Counted from the first letter of the stretch, positions 23,520-31,317 are shown. The stretch is DNA of 32,378 bases from Candidatus Omnitrophota bacterium (GCA_023140385.1 JAGLLT010000012.1:1-32378), one strand, 5' to 3'. Numbers and translations: made by a program. Notes: a model not told the origin generated them from the letters alone.

Positions 23520-23618
23520 CACTTTTTCTTACCTAAATAATATGGTTTGAAACAGTTTCATTTTGTCAATATATTATAGTCATTTAAGAATAATTATAAA
23601 CCCTAAATCTATACCATT

Positions 23619-23639
23619 GTCCCACCTCGTAGGTGGGAC
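23619..23639. repeat. Short perfect palindrome (9-bp arms, 3-nt loop)
   Basis: GTCCCACCT (23619-23627) and AGGTGGGAC (23631-23639) flank a CGT loop. It has no T-run on either strand, so it is not an intrinsic terminator. It sits between the AbiE promoter and the tRNA-Glu terminator; it may be a REP-like element. Confidence 0.55.
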
Positions 23640-23648
23640 GCAGCGCGC

Positions 23649-23697
23649 AAAAAAAAAGGGAAGTTGCTCCGCATCGTATAGTACGGAATAACTTCCC
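23649..23697 (-). terminator. Intrinsic terminator of tRNA-Glu
   Basis: On the minus strand, GGGAAGTT (23697-23690 with 23665-23658) plus six further base pairs with one C-A mismatch make a long hairpin with a 12-nt loop. It is followed directly by nine T (23657-23649). Its position about 55 nt downstream of the tRNA 3' end makes it the tRNA terminator. Confidence 0.85.
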
Positions 23698-23750
23698 TTA
23701 ATTTATGTAACCCCTTGTGATCACTTAAGTCGCAAGAGTATCCGTAGTGA

Positions 23751-23827
23751 TGGTAGCCCCAACGGGATTCGAACCCGTGTTACCGGAATGAGAATCCGGC
23801 GTCCTGACCAGGCTAGACGATGGGGCC
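23751..23827 (-). tRNA. tRNA-Glu (anticodon CTC), CCA encoded
   Basis: A full cloverleaf on the minus strand: acceptor GGCCCCA pairs with TGGGGCT (one G-U pair), anticodon stem CCGGA/TCCGG encloses TTCTCAT with anticodon CTC, and the T-arm reads CGGGTTCGAATCCCG. The CCA end is genomically encoded (23753-23751). Its 3' end recurs at 8084-8097. Confidence 0.96.
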
Positions 23828-23837
23828 GCGTCACAAG

Positions 23838-23866
23838 ATATTATCATTACGCTAACTTCATGTCAA
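23838..23866 (-). promoter_or_regulatory. Promoter of tRNA-Glu
   Basis: TTGACA (23866-23861), 17-nt spacer and TAATAT (23843-23838), ending 10 bp before the mature tRNA 5' end. A strong promoter at the right distance for a monocistronic tRNA. Confidence 0.75.
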
Positions 23867-23902
23867 TCAAAAAGTAGCAATAACGTCTCAATCAACCCTT
23901 CC

Positions 23903-24208
23903 CTACATACCCATACCCGGAAGATTAAATCCTCCGAGAGACTCCTTCATCTTGCTCATCATTATCTTCTTTACTTCACTGGATGCTTCATTAATACAGG
24001 CCTTTAAATTGGCCTCAAGGAGCTCCTTATTCTCTTCCCGGAGGAGATCTCCGGCTATCTGAATATCTTTGATGTTATTTTCCCCGTCAAAGACCATCTT
24101 TATTTTGCCGCCCAACTTCTCAACCTCCACTTGCGCGTTTGCCAACTGCCCCTTTATCTCTTTGGCCTTTTTCTGCATTTCAAAAAGCTGTTTCATCTTA
24201 CCTAACAT
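23903..24208 (-). CDS. ybaB: YbaB/EbfC-family nucleoid-associated protein
   Basis: A 101-residue YbaB/EbfC homologue that dimerises and binds DNA as a small nucleoid protein. The N-terminal helix (MLGKMKQLFEMQKKAKEI), the KIKMVFDGENNIKDIQIAGDLL strand region and the Met/Gly-rich C-terminus are standard and the length is normal. It is usually found between dnaX and recR; here it is instead the last gene of the archaemetzincin/macro-Nudix operon, 14 bp downstream of DUF523. AAAGGA precedes the ATG. Confidence 0.9.
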   Translation of the reverse strand: MLGKMKQLFEMQKKAKEIKGQLANAQVEVEKLGGKIKMVFDGENNIKDIQIAGDLLREENKELLEANLKACINEASSEVKKIMMSKMKESLGGFNLPGMGM

Positions 24209-24222
24209 TTTAATCCTTTCTC

Positions 24223-24669
24223 TTAAATATCGTTTTCAGTAATAACCTTAATCTTATTCTTCATTAGCAAGGCGCAGGTAACGCCATTGCCCTCCTTCAG
24301 CTTTCCGCTAAAGGTTCCATCGTAAATCTGCCCCTTGCCGCAGGCGGTGCTTTTTGACTTTAATATAGCATTTTTTATCTTATACTTTTTAGCTATCTCC
24401 AATGCCTTTCTTGAGCCTTCAATAAAATTCTTGGTAACGTCAGCTCCCTCTTCATTGATAACCCCGGCCTTTTCTTCCAGGACATCCTCACCGGAACCAT
24501 CTATCATTTCAGAAGGCAGGCGCGGCGTCAAAAGGCCGCCGAGTTCTTCCGGGCAAACACATACAGCCTTGCCTTCTTCAAGCATCTTTTTTATTTTTTT
24601 ATTAACTTGATTTTTTCCGTTAAAGCGGCAATTTATACCCGCCAGACAGGCGCTTACCAGTATCTTCAT
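24223..24669 (-). CDS. DUF523 family protein
   Basis: A 148-residue DUF523 protein of unknown function. It has ILVSACLAGINCRFNG at the start, CPEELGGLLTPR, GADVTKNFIEGS, and LKSKSTACG where the family usually reads LKxxSPSCG. Conserved cysteines suggest metal or redox chemistry. I place the start at ATG 24669, overlapping the stop of DUF4416 (ATGA); a longer frame to 24756 adds a lysine-rich leader with no family match. Confidence 0.85.
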   Translation of the reverse strand: MKILVSACLAGINCRFNGKNQVNKKIKKMLEEGKAVCVCPEELGGLLTPRLPSEMIDGSGEDVLEEKAGVINEEGADVTKNFIEGSRKALEIAKKYKIKNAILKSKSTACGKGQIYDGTFSGKLKEGNGVTCALLMKNKIKVITENDI

Positions 24670-25187
24670 CTTATCTGCTTTCTGTAAACTTCTCTTATGG
24701 CATTTAGTGTTTCTCTGTACTCTTTTGTAGCATAGTCGGGATATGTCCACTCCCAACTGACAAACCCTCCCTCTTTATATCTCAGGGCGCACTCCGCGAA
24801 AATACCTTTCTTAAGATATATCCTCTGCTGTTGATTCTTGGTAGTTGCTAACACAAATTTACCCAGGCTCATATAGCCCGGGTCTATATTTATCCTTCTC
24901 TTATTATCTATCGCCAGCTTTCGCTCAAGGCTATTAGTATATATTTTGATGTCCGCTATTTTACCACGAGATATGAGCCTTTTGAAAGCATAAAATTTTC
25001 TTTTCAAATCAGAACCCATTTCACCGGCATAATAGCCTGTCCTGTTTATCGGCAGAAAGTTACTTTCCAGATCAACTTCACCCAACTTCTTCTTCAATAC
25101 AGCTATTGCTTTATCAAAAAACTCTTCCCGGTTAGAAAAAAGCGAGATAACAAGTTTTACCTTATCAGGCGAGTTGACAGTTCCCAA
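24666..25187 (-). CDS. DUF4416 family protein
   Basis: A 173-residue DUF4416 protein. Family marks seen are NRTGYYAGEMG, IKIYTNSLE, RRINIDPGYM, and the final SWEWTYPDYAT. No function is known; the family occurs in Nitrospirota, Desulfobacterota, Aquificota and Omnitrophota-like genomes, which gives a weak taxonomic hint. Translation starts at a TTG (25187) placed 6 nt after AAAAGGAG. That Shine-Dalgarno sequence lies inside the end of the glycosylase gene, with which this gene overlaps by 23 bp. Confidence 0.82.
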   Translation of the reverse strand: MGTVNSPDKVKLVISLFSNREEFFDKAIAVLKKKLGEVDLESNFLPINRTGYYAGEMGSDLKRKFYAFKRLISRGKIADIKIYTNSLERKLAIDNKRRINIDPGYMSLGKFVLATTKNQQQRIYLKKGIFAECALRYKEGGFVSWEWTYPDYATKEYRETLNAIREVYRKQIR

Positions 25188-25836
25188 TTGTAACTCCTTT
25201 TAGAGGACAAATTTCGCAGGCCGGCTTGACCTTGCATATATTCTTACCCAGACTCACTATCAGAGCATGGTACTCATTATAAAGCCTTACATCTTTCTTT
25301 AAGTTTTTATAGAAGATATTCTGAATCTCATCATAGCCGCTGCTTTTTTGAACAATCCCCAGACGGGAAAATACTCTTTTGGTATAGGCATCAACCACAA
25401 AAACCGGTTTCCCTCCGCCGTAAAGGAGAATTGAGTCCGCGGTCTCCTTGCCTATCCCGTTTACTGCAAGAAGTTTTTCTCTTAAAACCTCAGTCGAATC
25501 ATCAAACATCTTCTTTAAAGAACCACTATATTCACAAAAGATAAAATTAATTAGGTTTTTAAGGCGTTTGGCCTTGATATTATAGTAGCCGCTTGATCTG
25601 ATAAGCCCCGCGAGCCTCTTTATATTTATCAACTTCAGCGCTTTTAGGCTTAATGCCTTTTCTTTCTTTAGATTGACTATAGCTCGCTCAACATTCTGCC
25701 AGTTGGTATTTTGCGTAAGTACAGCGCCTACTATTATCTCCAAAGGACTGTCACCCGGCCACCAATGCTGAGATCCAAACTTTCTTAACAGCTCATCGTA
25801 GATACGGTTGATAGCTTTTTCCTTACTCAAGGCCAT
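25165..25836 (-). CDS. EndoIII-fold DNA glycosylase, MagIII-like (monofunctional)
   Basis: A 223-residue HhH-GPD protein. Catalytic Asp149 lies in VFVVDAYTKR. The helix-hairpin-helix reads NGIGKETAD (126-134), where bifunctional endonuclease III has a catalytic Lys at the Glu131 position, so AP-lyase activity is not expected. This GIGKETAD form is typical of the MagIII 3-methyladenine glycosylase branch. Four cysteines (201, 207, 210, 220) form the Fe-S cluster loop with C-x5-C-x2-C-x9-C spacing. It probably removes alkylated purines. It overlaps the rhomboid gene by 10 bp at its start and DUF4416 by 23 bp at its end. Confidence 0.85.
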   Translation of the reverse strand: MALSKEKAINRIYDELLRKFGSQHWWPGDSPLEIIVGAVLTQNTNWQNVERAIVNLKKEKALSLKALKLINIKRLAGLIRSSGYYNIKAKRLKNLINFIFCEYSGSLKKMFDDSTEVLREKLLAVNGIGKETADSILLYGGGKPVFVVDAYTKRVFSRLGIVQKSSGYDEIQNIFYKNLKKDVRLYNEYHALIVSLGKNICKVKPACEICPLKGVTIGNCQLA

Positions 25837-26498
25837 AGTATTTCGTACTTTCTTTTCCGACCTCTATAGTTTTTAAACAGGCCTATTATCCCCAGCCCAG
25901 CCAAAAATCCTCCTATATGGGCCAAAAAAGCAATCCCCTGATACTGCGGCGAAGCGGTGTATATCAATTGAAATATAAACCAGACGATTAAAAAGAAGCT
26001 TGCCTTAATCCAGATAAAACGCAAAAAGAAAAAAATCGGAACTATAGTCAAAATCTTCGCCCCGGGATATAAGAGCAGATAGGCGCCAAGAATTCCCGAG
26101 ATAGCTCCACTGGCGCCCAGCATAGGCACCCCTGATGCGTGGTGAATAAGGGCGTGTGTCAAAGCCGCTATAACACCGCAGACAATATAAAAAAATAAAT
26201 ATCTGAAATGTCCAAGCGCGTCTTCTATATCATCGCCAAAAATCCCCAGAAATAACATATTTCCGATTAAATGCGCCGGGCCCCCATGCAAAAACATAGA
26301 ACTTATAAGAGTTAAGAACGGAGGCGTACCCTGGCTGTGAAAAATATTCCGGGGAACAAGGGCAAATTTGTAGGTAAACATAGCTCCCTCCTTACCGGCA
26401 AAAAGCTGATAAAGAAAGATTATAACGTTTAAACCAATAAGGATAAAGGTGATATAAGGAACACGCTCCAGATAATTATCATCTTTTATCGGTATCAT
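25827..26498 (-). CDS. Rhomboid-family intramembrane serine protease
   Basis: A 223-residue six-helix rhomboid. The catalytic dyad is Ser130 in GASGAISG and His194 in AHIGGFLAG. The oxyanion-region His76 and Asn80 (HLIGN) are also present, so it should be active. It cleaves membrane proteins near their transmembrane ends. Length fits the compact bacterial form. The ATG overlaps the NYN nuclease stop by four bases. Its substrate is not visible; the operon contains no obvious single-pass membrane protein. Confidence 0.92.
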   Translation of the reverse strand: MIPIKDDNYLERVPYITFILIGLNVIIFLYQLFAGKEGAMFTYKFALVPRNIFHSQGTPPFLTLISSMFLHGGPAHLIGNMLFLGIFGDDIEDALGHFRYLFFYIVCGVIAALTHALIHHASGVPMLGASGAISGILGAYLLLYPGAKILTIVPIFFFLRFIWIKASFFLIVWFIFQLIYTASPQYQGIAFLAHIGGFLAGLGIIGLFKNYRGRKRKYEILWP

Positions 26499-26971
26499 CC
26501 TTCATCCCCCAGCCACTTTTTTTCTAACTCATCGGTTATTTTCTGTTCGTCTTCATCTTCCAGCTTAGTCTTTGAGGCTTCATTAGTAGACGTCTTTCTC
26601 TTTGACATTTTCCCGGTAAACTCTGAAACCGACATAACCTTCCGGCAAGAACTTCCCACTTTAAACCTTATCTCCTTGTCGTCGGTCACCACAACCACCC
26701 TTCGCGGATTGCTGTCCTTTGAAGCTAATCTAATAATCAAATTATCCGCCGGTTCACCCTCGGAAAACAGAACAACAAAACTGCTCTTATGCGGCGGCGC
26801 CACAACATCGCTTCTCCCGTCAAAAACCACCGTTACTTTATTTCTGCCGCACAGATTATGCCTTTTGATAATATCCAACAACTCCTGCCGTCCATCACTC
26901 AACTCCTTATCGGCAAGGCCGTTAATCTTATGCAAAACATTATAACCGTCTATCAGGTAATGAAGAGACAT
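26495..26971 (-). CDS. NYN (YacP/Rae1-like) endoribonuclease
   Basis: A 158-residue NYN/PIN-fold protein. The IDGYNVLH motif (Asp8, Asn11), VVFDGR (Asp51), PADNLI (Asp76) and VVTDD (Asp97) give the acidic metal site, in the order found in YacP/Rae1-like ribosome-associated RNases. The C-terminal 35 residues are highly charged, perhaps for RNA or ribosome contacts. Its ATG shares one base with the stop of the macro-Nudix gene (TAATG). Confidence 0.85.
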   Translation of the reverse strand: MSLHYLIDGYNVLHKINGLADKELSDGRQELLDIIKRHNLCGRNKVTVVFDGRSDVVAPPHKSSFVVLFSEGEPADNLIIRLASKDSNPRRVVVVTDDKEIRFKVGSSCRKVMSVSEFTGKMSKRKTSTNEASKTKLEDEDEQKITDELEKKWLGDEG

Positions 26972-27903
26972 TATTTTCCTTTTCGGCTTTTAAAATAATC
27001 GCTTAATATCCGCCTATGATCAAAGGTAATCTCATCCGGCAGTTCGCCTTCTCTAAAAAACTCCGCCTTTTTGGCATCGCTGGCCGCCTTTGGTTCATCT
27101 TCCGTCCCGGCCGTAAAAACACAGGATATGGTATGAAAACGTGGATCCCTGTCAGGCTTAGAATAAACATGAAACTGCTTCAGCTCCCTTACCTTGATAC
27201 CGGTCTCCTCCTCCGCCTCTCTGCCGGCCGCCGTTTCTACCGACTCGCCCACCTCTACAAAACCGCCCGGCAGAGCCCAGCCAAAAGGAGGATTTTTTCT
27301 CTCAACAAGAATTATCGCGCCGTCTTTCTCAATAATGATATCCACTGCCGGCACAGGATGCCTCTCTATCTTCTTTTTTATTCTATCAAGGTGCTCCTTA
27401 AATACTTCCTTAAAAGTCCGGTAAGCCTTCTCATTAAAGAGAACAAAAATTATTTTTTTCAAGCCGCGGTTATACCAAGTGAACCCCACTACCTCTTCAA
27501 GCATTATCTTGGCGGCCTGCTCCGGTGAAAACCCTCCTACTCCGCAGCCAAGCGCGGGAAAGGCAATTGAGGCTATATCCTTCTCCCTCGCGGCGCCAAG
27601 AGCGCTCCTGGTTGCCTCTCTGATAATGGACTGGTCTGTTTTAAAATCTACTCCCATCGTAGCCGCGTGAATAACATACCTGGCCTTTAAATTGCCAGCG
27701 CCTGTTATAGCCGCTTCTCCCTTTTTTATGGGGCTGATTTCGTCCGCCTCCTTCTGTATTGAAGGCCCGCCCTTTCTTTTTATAGCTCCCGCGACGCCTC
27801 CACCCATAAGCAGTCTGTTATTGGCGGCATTGACAATAGCGTCAACCTCTATTTCCGTAATATCTCCTTTTATTACCTCTATTTCAATACCGTTTGTTTT
27901 CAT
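26971..27903 (-). CDS. Macro domain-Nudix hydrolase fusion
   Basis: A 310-residue fusion. Residues 1-175 are a complete macro domain: [16 protein letters not shown] (13-28), [13 protein letters not shown] (34-46), and ALGCGVGGF (117-125), typical of ADP-ribose binding or hydrolysis (MacroD/YmdB type). Residues 185-305 are a Nudix hydrolase with an intact box G214-x5-E220-x7-R228-E229-x2-E232-E233-x-G235-I236 in an ADP-ribose-pyrophosphatase-like setting ([16 protein letters not shown]). The chain could free ADP-ribose, for example from acetyl-ADP-ribose or modified protein or nucleic acid, and split it to AMP and ribose-5-phosphate. It abuts the archaemetzincin stop (TGAATG). Confidence 0.92.
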   Translation of the reverse strand: MKTNGIEIEVIKGDITEIEVDAIVNAANNRLLMGGGVAGAIKRKGGPSIQKEADEISPIKKGEAAITGAGNLKARYVIHAATMGVDFKTDQSIIREATRSALGAAREKDIASIAFPALGCGVGGFSPEQAAKIMLEEVVGFTWYNRGLKKIIFVLFNEKAYRTFKEVFKEHLDRIKKKIERHPVPAVDIIIEKDGAIILVERKNPPFGWALPGGFVEVGESVETAAGREAEEETGIKVRELKQFHVYSKPDRDPRFHTISCVFTAGTEDEPKAASDAKKAEFFREGELPDEITFDHRRILSDYFKSRKGK

Positions 27904-28440
27904 TCAGTATTTCTCCTTAATCTTATCTCTACACACAGAGCAAAACTGCCCCCTTTTAAAATCAACTTCTCTAATACTCTCCGAATAAGTCATTACGCAA
28001 CTTTTATTATGACAATGGACCAGGCCCAGAAGATGGCCGATTTCATGCGCCGCCTCCTTTGAGAGGCGCATAAGAAAGAGGACCGCGTTCTCAGGCAGAT
28101 TATAAAAGCTCTGATAAAGCCGTTTGGCAGAGACAAGGCACACTTTACCCCCCACAGAGTCTGCCTGTCCAAAAACAAAATTAAGATTTGCCGTATACAA
28201 ATCTTCATCCACTATCCCCAAAACCTTATTATAGTCCTCTAAAACAGAATTATCCAGCATACCGCGCAATATCTCCGGACTGTTATATTGCCTTCTTTTT
28301 TTATTGAAAGCGGCCAAGGGCAGCGGCAGTGACAGCACACTGTCTGAAAAGTCCTCACTTTGGAAAACACCCTCCAGCCGGCCTTTTAACTTCGCGAAAA
28401 GTTCATTATCCGCTTTTTTAAAGAAAACTATAGCTATCAT
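27904..28440 (-). CDS. Archaemetzincin-family zinc metalloprotease
   Basis: A 178-residue protein carrying the archaemetzincin signature: HEIGHLLGLVHC with zinc ligands His132, His136 and His142, catalytic Glu133, then Cys143, Cys148 with the Met150 turn, and Cys167-x2-Cys170 that build a second structural zinc site. The family is common in archaea and patchy in bacteria. It lacks a signal peptide, so it acts in the cytosol; substrates are unknown. It is the first gene of an eight-gene operon behind a strong promoter, but its own Shine-Dalgarno sequence is weak. Confidence 0.9.
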   Translation of the reverse strand: MIAIVFFKKADNELFAKLKGRLEGVFQSEDFSDSVLSLPLPLAAFNKKRRQYNSPEILRGMLDNSVLEDYNKVLGIVDEDLYTANLNFVFGQADSVGGKVCLVSAKRLYQSFYNLPENAVLFLMRLSKEAAHEIGHLLGLVHCHNKSCVMTYSESIREVDFKRGQFCSVCRDKIKEKY

Positions 28441-28477
28441 CCTGATAAAATACCCGCTAATCTCCGATTTTCAGCCT

Positions 28478-28506
28478 ATTATAACATACCCAACTTCCTA
28501 TCTCAA
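28478..28506 (-). promoter_or_regulatory. Strong sigma70-type promoter of the archaemetzincin operon
   Basis: TTGAGA (28506-28501), 17-nt spacer and TATAAT (28483-28478) on the minus strand, with one mismatch to consensus. It lies about 40 bp before the archaemetzincin ATG. The 170-bp divergent gap also holds a TTGACA at 28546 facing the glycosyltransferase, but its best -10 partner is 20 nt away, so I do not call it. Confidence 0.75.
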
Positions 28507-28610
28507 ATCTTTTATATTCCGGTTTTTTCTAATTACAGGGCACTATTGACAAGTCACCTTTTATGTGCAATTATGATGAGAGAGAATAATCAACCACCGG
28601 GAGGCAATTT

Positions 28611-30035
28611 ATGTTTGACGACAGAAGCAAAAAGTTTAAAAATCAGTACGTTCCTCTTAAAAGGATGGACGTTGATAAATACATTCCTTTTGTCGGCAAA
28701 GATAAAATTAACCACCTTAAGTTTCTCGCCGAACCGCTCCTTCATAAGGTCTGGGCCAACGTCAACTCTACTATAATCGGCGGCGGTGTAGCAGAAATGC
28801 TTCAAAGCACCGTTCCTTTTGCCAAAGGACTGGGAGTTGACTGCAGGTGGTTTGTCATAGAAGGCACACCGGACTTCTTTCAGGTAACCAAAAAATTCCA
28901 CAACCTCCTGCAGGGCGTAAAGCAGGATATCACTATGGAGGAGGTCTTTCACGCCTATCTTGACACCCTCAACTGGAATACGGAAAAAACCAAGATAGTC
29001 GGCCATCTGGTGGTCATCCACGACCCTCAACCGGCGGCTATAGTAATGAGCGGCAACGTTTATGGACACATCCTCTGGAGATGCCACATCGATACCTCTC
29101 AGGCATCAAGAAGAATCTGGAGATTTTTGTTACCCTACATTAATCACTTTGACGGAGCCATATTCACCGCCAACGAGTTTATCAAGGAGCAAATTCAGGT
29201 GCCAGCCTATGAGGTACACCCCTCAATTGACCCGCTGAGAAAGAAAAATCACCTCTTTACGAAAAAAGAAGCCCGTGATATACTATCTGATTTATTTAAT
29301 GAGCATAATATAGACCCTCATCGCCCGATTGTGCTGGCCGTCTCACGTTATGATATACACAAAAACCAAAAAGGCATAATTCGCGCTTTTAAGCTCCTCA
29401 AAACGACTCTTTCAAAAAAGATTAAGCCCTATCTGATTATCGTCGGAAACACCGCTTCGGATGACCCCGAAGGAGAGCAGATGTACGCTGAAATTGAAAA
29501 AGAAATAGGCGGCGACAAAGACATTCAGACATGGCTTAATATTAAAAACAATGATGAGGCCATCGGCGCTTTAATGTCACTGGCGGACTGCTTCGTCCAC
29601 CTTTCAACCAAAGAAGGTTTTGGCCTGGTAGTTACCGAAGCTATGTGGCAAAAAACACCGGTCATAGGAAGCAAAATAGGCGGCATTAAACTTCAAGTCA
29701 TAGACGGAGAAACAGGCTATCTTGTCGAGCCTTCAGATTACAAATTAGCGGCCAAAAAAATACAATCTATATTAGAAAACCCTGCCGAAAAAAGAGAGTT
29801 TGGCAGGCAGGCTCACGAACACGTCAGAAACAACTTCCTTCTGCCCTCTCTGGTAGAAAAATACCTTATCCTCATGAGATACTATCTTGAGATTGACAAC
29901 AAGATACCGCCCTTCAGGCTTAATGAACTCACCTATAAAGAAATAAAATCAGCTCTTTATGGAAGAACTGTTTGGCCATTTTCTTCTAATGACCTGAAGA
30001 AAAAGATTGAAACAATTCTGGAAGGGATGCTCTAA
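28611..30035 (+). CDS. treT: GT4 glycosyltransferase, trehalose synthase (TreT) type
   Basis: A 474-residue GT-B glycosyltransferase of family GT4. The N-terminal half, with YIPFVGKDKINHL and NSTIIGGGVAEML, matches trehalose glycosyltransferring synthase (TreT), which joins NDP-glucose and glucose to trehalose. The C-terminal half holds AVSRYDIHKNQKG and the nucleotide-binding KEGFGLVVTEAMWQKTPVIG motif with the GT4 E-x7-E pair. GGGAGG at 7 nt supports the ATG. It is divergent from the archaemetzincin operon and convergent with the HIT gene (8 bp apart). Trehalose as product is inferred from family resemblance. Confidence 0.85.
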   Translation: MFDDRSKKFKNQYVPLKRMDVDKYIPFVGKDKINHLKFLAEPLLHKVWANVNSTIIGGGVAEMLQSTVPFAKGLGVDCRWFVIEGTPDFFQVTKKFHNLLQGVKQDITMEEVFHAYLDTLNWNTEKTKIVGHLVVIHDPQPAAIVMSGNVYGHILWRCHIDTSQASRRIWRFLLPYINHFDGAIFTANEFIKEQIQVPAYEVHPSIDPLRKKNHLFTKKEARDILSDLFNEHNIDPHRPIVLAVSRYDIHKNQKGIIRAFKLLKTTLSKKIKPYLIIVGNTASDDPEGEQMYAEIEKEIGGDKDIQTWLNIKNNDEAIGALMSLADCFVHLSTKEGFGLVVTEAMWQKTPVIGSKIGGIKLQVIDGETGYLVEPSDYKLAAKKIQSILENPAEKREFGRQAHEHVRNNFLLPSLVEKYLILMRYYLEIDNKIPPFRLNELTYKEIKSALYGRTVWPFSSNDLKKKIETILEGML

Positions 30036-30042
30036 AAGGCTG

Positions 30043-30390
30043 TCAGCCGGGAGGCCAGGTAAATTTTCTACCGCCTAAAAGATGCAGGTGCAAATGAAGA
30101 ACTTCCTGGCCGGCGTTTTCTCCGCAATTAAAGACTAACCTGTAACCATCTTCATTGAGGCCTTTATCTCTGGCAATTTTGTTGGCCGCCAAAACCAGTT
30201 TTGAAACAATATAACTGACATTCTCATTCAAATCCGATACCTTCTCAATATGAACTTTGGGCACGAGTAAAATATGAACCGGTGCCTGAGCCCTAATGTC
30301 CAAAAATGCCAGTACATCGTCATCTTCATACACAATATCCGCCGGAATCTCTTGTTTAATAATCTTACAGAAAACACAATTGTTATTCAT
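30043..30390 (-). CDS. HIT-family nucleotide hydrolase (HINT type)
   Basis: A 115-residue histidine-triad protein. The triad is HLHLH (His99, His101, His103) near the C-terminus; Cys5, Cys8 and His47 match the zinc site of HINT proteins. It starts with NNCVFCKI and has VHILLVPKVH, both typical. HINT enzymes hydrolyse adenosine phosphoramidates. It follows purU by 33 bp; AAAGGTG precedes the ATG. Confidence 0.93.
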   Translation of the reverse strand: MNNNCVFCKIIKQEIPADIVYEDDDVLAFLDIRAQAPVHILLVPKVHIEKVSDLNENVSYIVSKLVLAANKIARDKGLNEDGYRLVFNCGENAGQEVLHLHLHLLGGRKFTWPPG

Positions 30391-30423
30391 TTTATCACCT
30401 TTCTTATTACCGCTTTTACCCGC

Positions 30424-31308
30424 CTAAGCGAAAACTACAGTGCGCCTGTCGTAGACAAGAGTCTTTCTTTTCAAATGATACCAAATAGCCCTGGACAAAA
30501 CAATCTTTTCCAAATCACACCCTTTGCGAATAAGGTCTTCTATGCAATCCGAGTGGCTAACTTTAACAACGTCCTGCTCAATAATGGGGCCTCTGTCCAA
30601 TTTTGAGGTCGCGTAATGACTTGTGGCTCCAATCACCTTAACCCCGCGCTCATAGGCCGAGTGATAAGGCTTTCGGCCGGGAAAGGCTGGCAAAAAAGAA
30701 TGATGTATGTTAATAATCCGGTTGGGATACTCTTTAATAAAATTATTGCTCAAGACCTGCATATAACGCGCCAGGACAACGAAGTCAACATTATGCCTCT
30801 TTAATAGCTTGAGTTCCTTCTCTTCCCGGGCCTTTTTATTTTTCGGGGTAATTTTAAAAAGATGGTAAGCAATGCCAAACTTATCGGCTACGCGGCGCAG
30901 GTCGGGATGATTGCTGATAATCAAGGGTATCTCCATCCGGAACTCACCCGATTGACAGCGTGATACAATATCATACAGGCAATGTGAAAGCTTAGACACA
31001 AAAATGGCCACTCTGGGGACTTCATAAGAAAAATGCAGCTTCCACTTCATTTTAAATTTGCGGGCGATTAAAGTTTCAAATTCACCCGCGATATTCGCGG
31101 CCGGGATTTTAAAGTCTGCCAGCTCCCATTCAACACGCATAAAAAACACCTTTTTGTATACATCAACGTGCTGGTCAAGATAAAGGATATTGCCGCTGTT
31201 TTCTGACAGAAACTTGGTAACCGCGGCTACCAATCCTTTCCTGTCGGAACAATGTATCAGCAAAATCGCGGAGCCGGAGCGTTTTTTCTTATTCAGTTTA
31301 ATACCCAT
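30424..31308 (-). CDS. purU: Formyltetrahydrofolate deformylase
   Basis: A 294-residue PurU with an N-terminal ACT domain (about residues 14-85, LIHCSDRKGLVAAVTKFL) and a formyltransferase-fold domain (100-290). The catalytic trio is Asn200 and His202 in NIHHSFLPAF and Asp238 in KLDRGPIIEQ. It hydrolyses 10-formyl-THF to THF and formate, supplying formate or balancing one-carbon units. Length is normal, and the ATG has GGGA upstream. It lies 9 bp after the membrane-protein gene. Confidence 0.94.
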   Translation of the reverse strand: MGIKLNKKKRSGSAILLIHCSDRKGLVAAVTKFLSENSGNILYLDQHVDVYKKVFFMRVEWELADFKIPAANIAGEFETLIARKFKMKWKLHFSYEVPRVAIFVSKLSHCLYDIVSRCQSGEFRMEIPLIISNHPDLRRVADKFGIAYHLFKITPKNKKAREEKELKLLKRHNVDFVVLARYMQVLSNNFIKEYPNRIINIHHSFLPAFPGRKPYHSAYERGVKVIGATSHYATSKLDRGPIIEQDVVKVSHSDCIEDLIRKGCDLEKIVLSRAIWYHLKRKTLVYDRRTVVFA

Positions 31309-31317
31309 ATTTTTCCC

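Larger units (their letters stand above)
8084..23763. mobile_element. Candidate genomic island at tRNA-Glu (no integrase seen)
   Basis: About 15.7 kb lies between the intact tRNA-Glu and the 14-bp repeat of its 3' end. Everything inside is on the minus strand and accessory in character: cassette-like orphan genes, an Hsp70-kinase operon headed by an excisionase-like HTH protein, a PLD protein and an AbiE pair. Genes on either side are mostly housekeeping or envelope functions. No recombinase or relaxase gene is present, so if this is an island it is degraded or depends on outside enzymes. Confidence 0.35.

Noticed and set aside
8084-23763. A tyrosine integrase, transposase or relaxase inside the candidate island
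   Set aside because: None of the open frames in this block carries recombinase motifs; only the excisionase-like HTH protein resembles element machinery.
28590-29087. A 165-residue minus-strand frame opposite the glycosyltransferase
   Set aside because: It is a shadow of a well-supported coding gene, with no family resemblance and no ribosome binding site.
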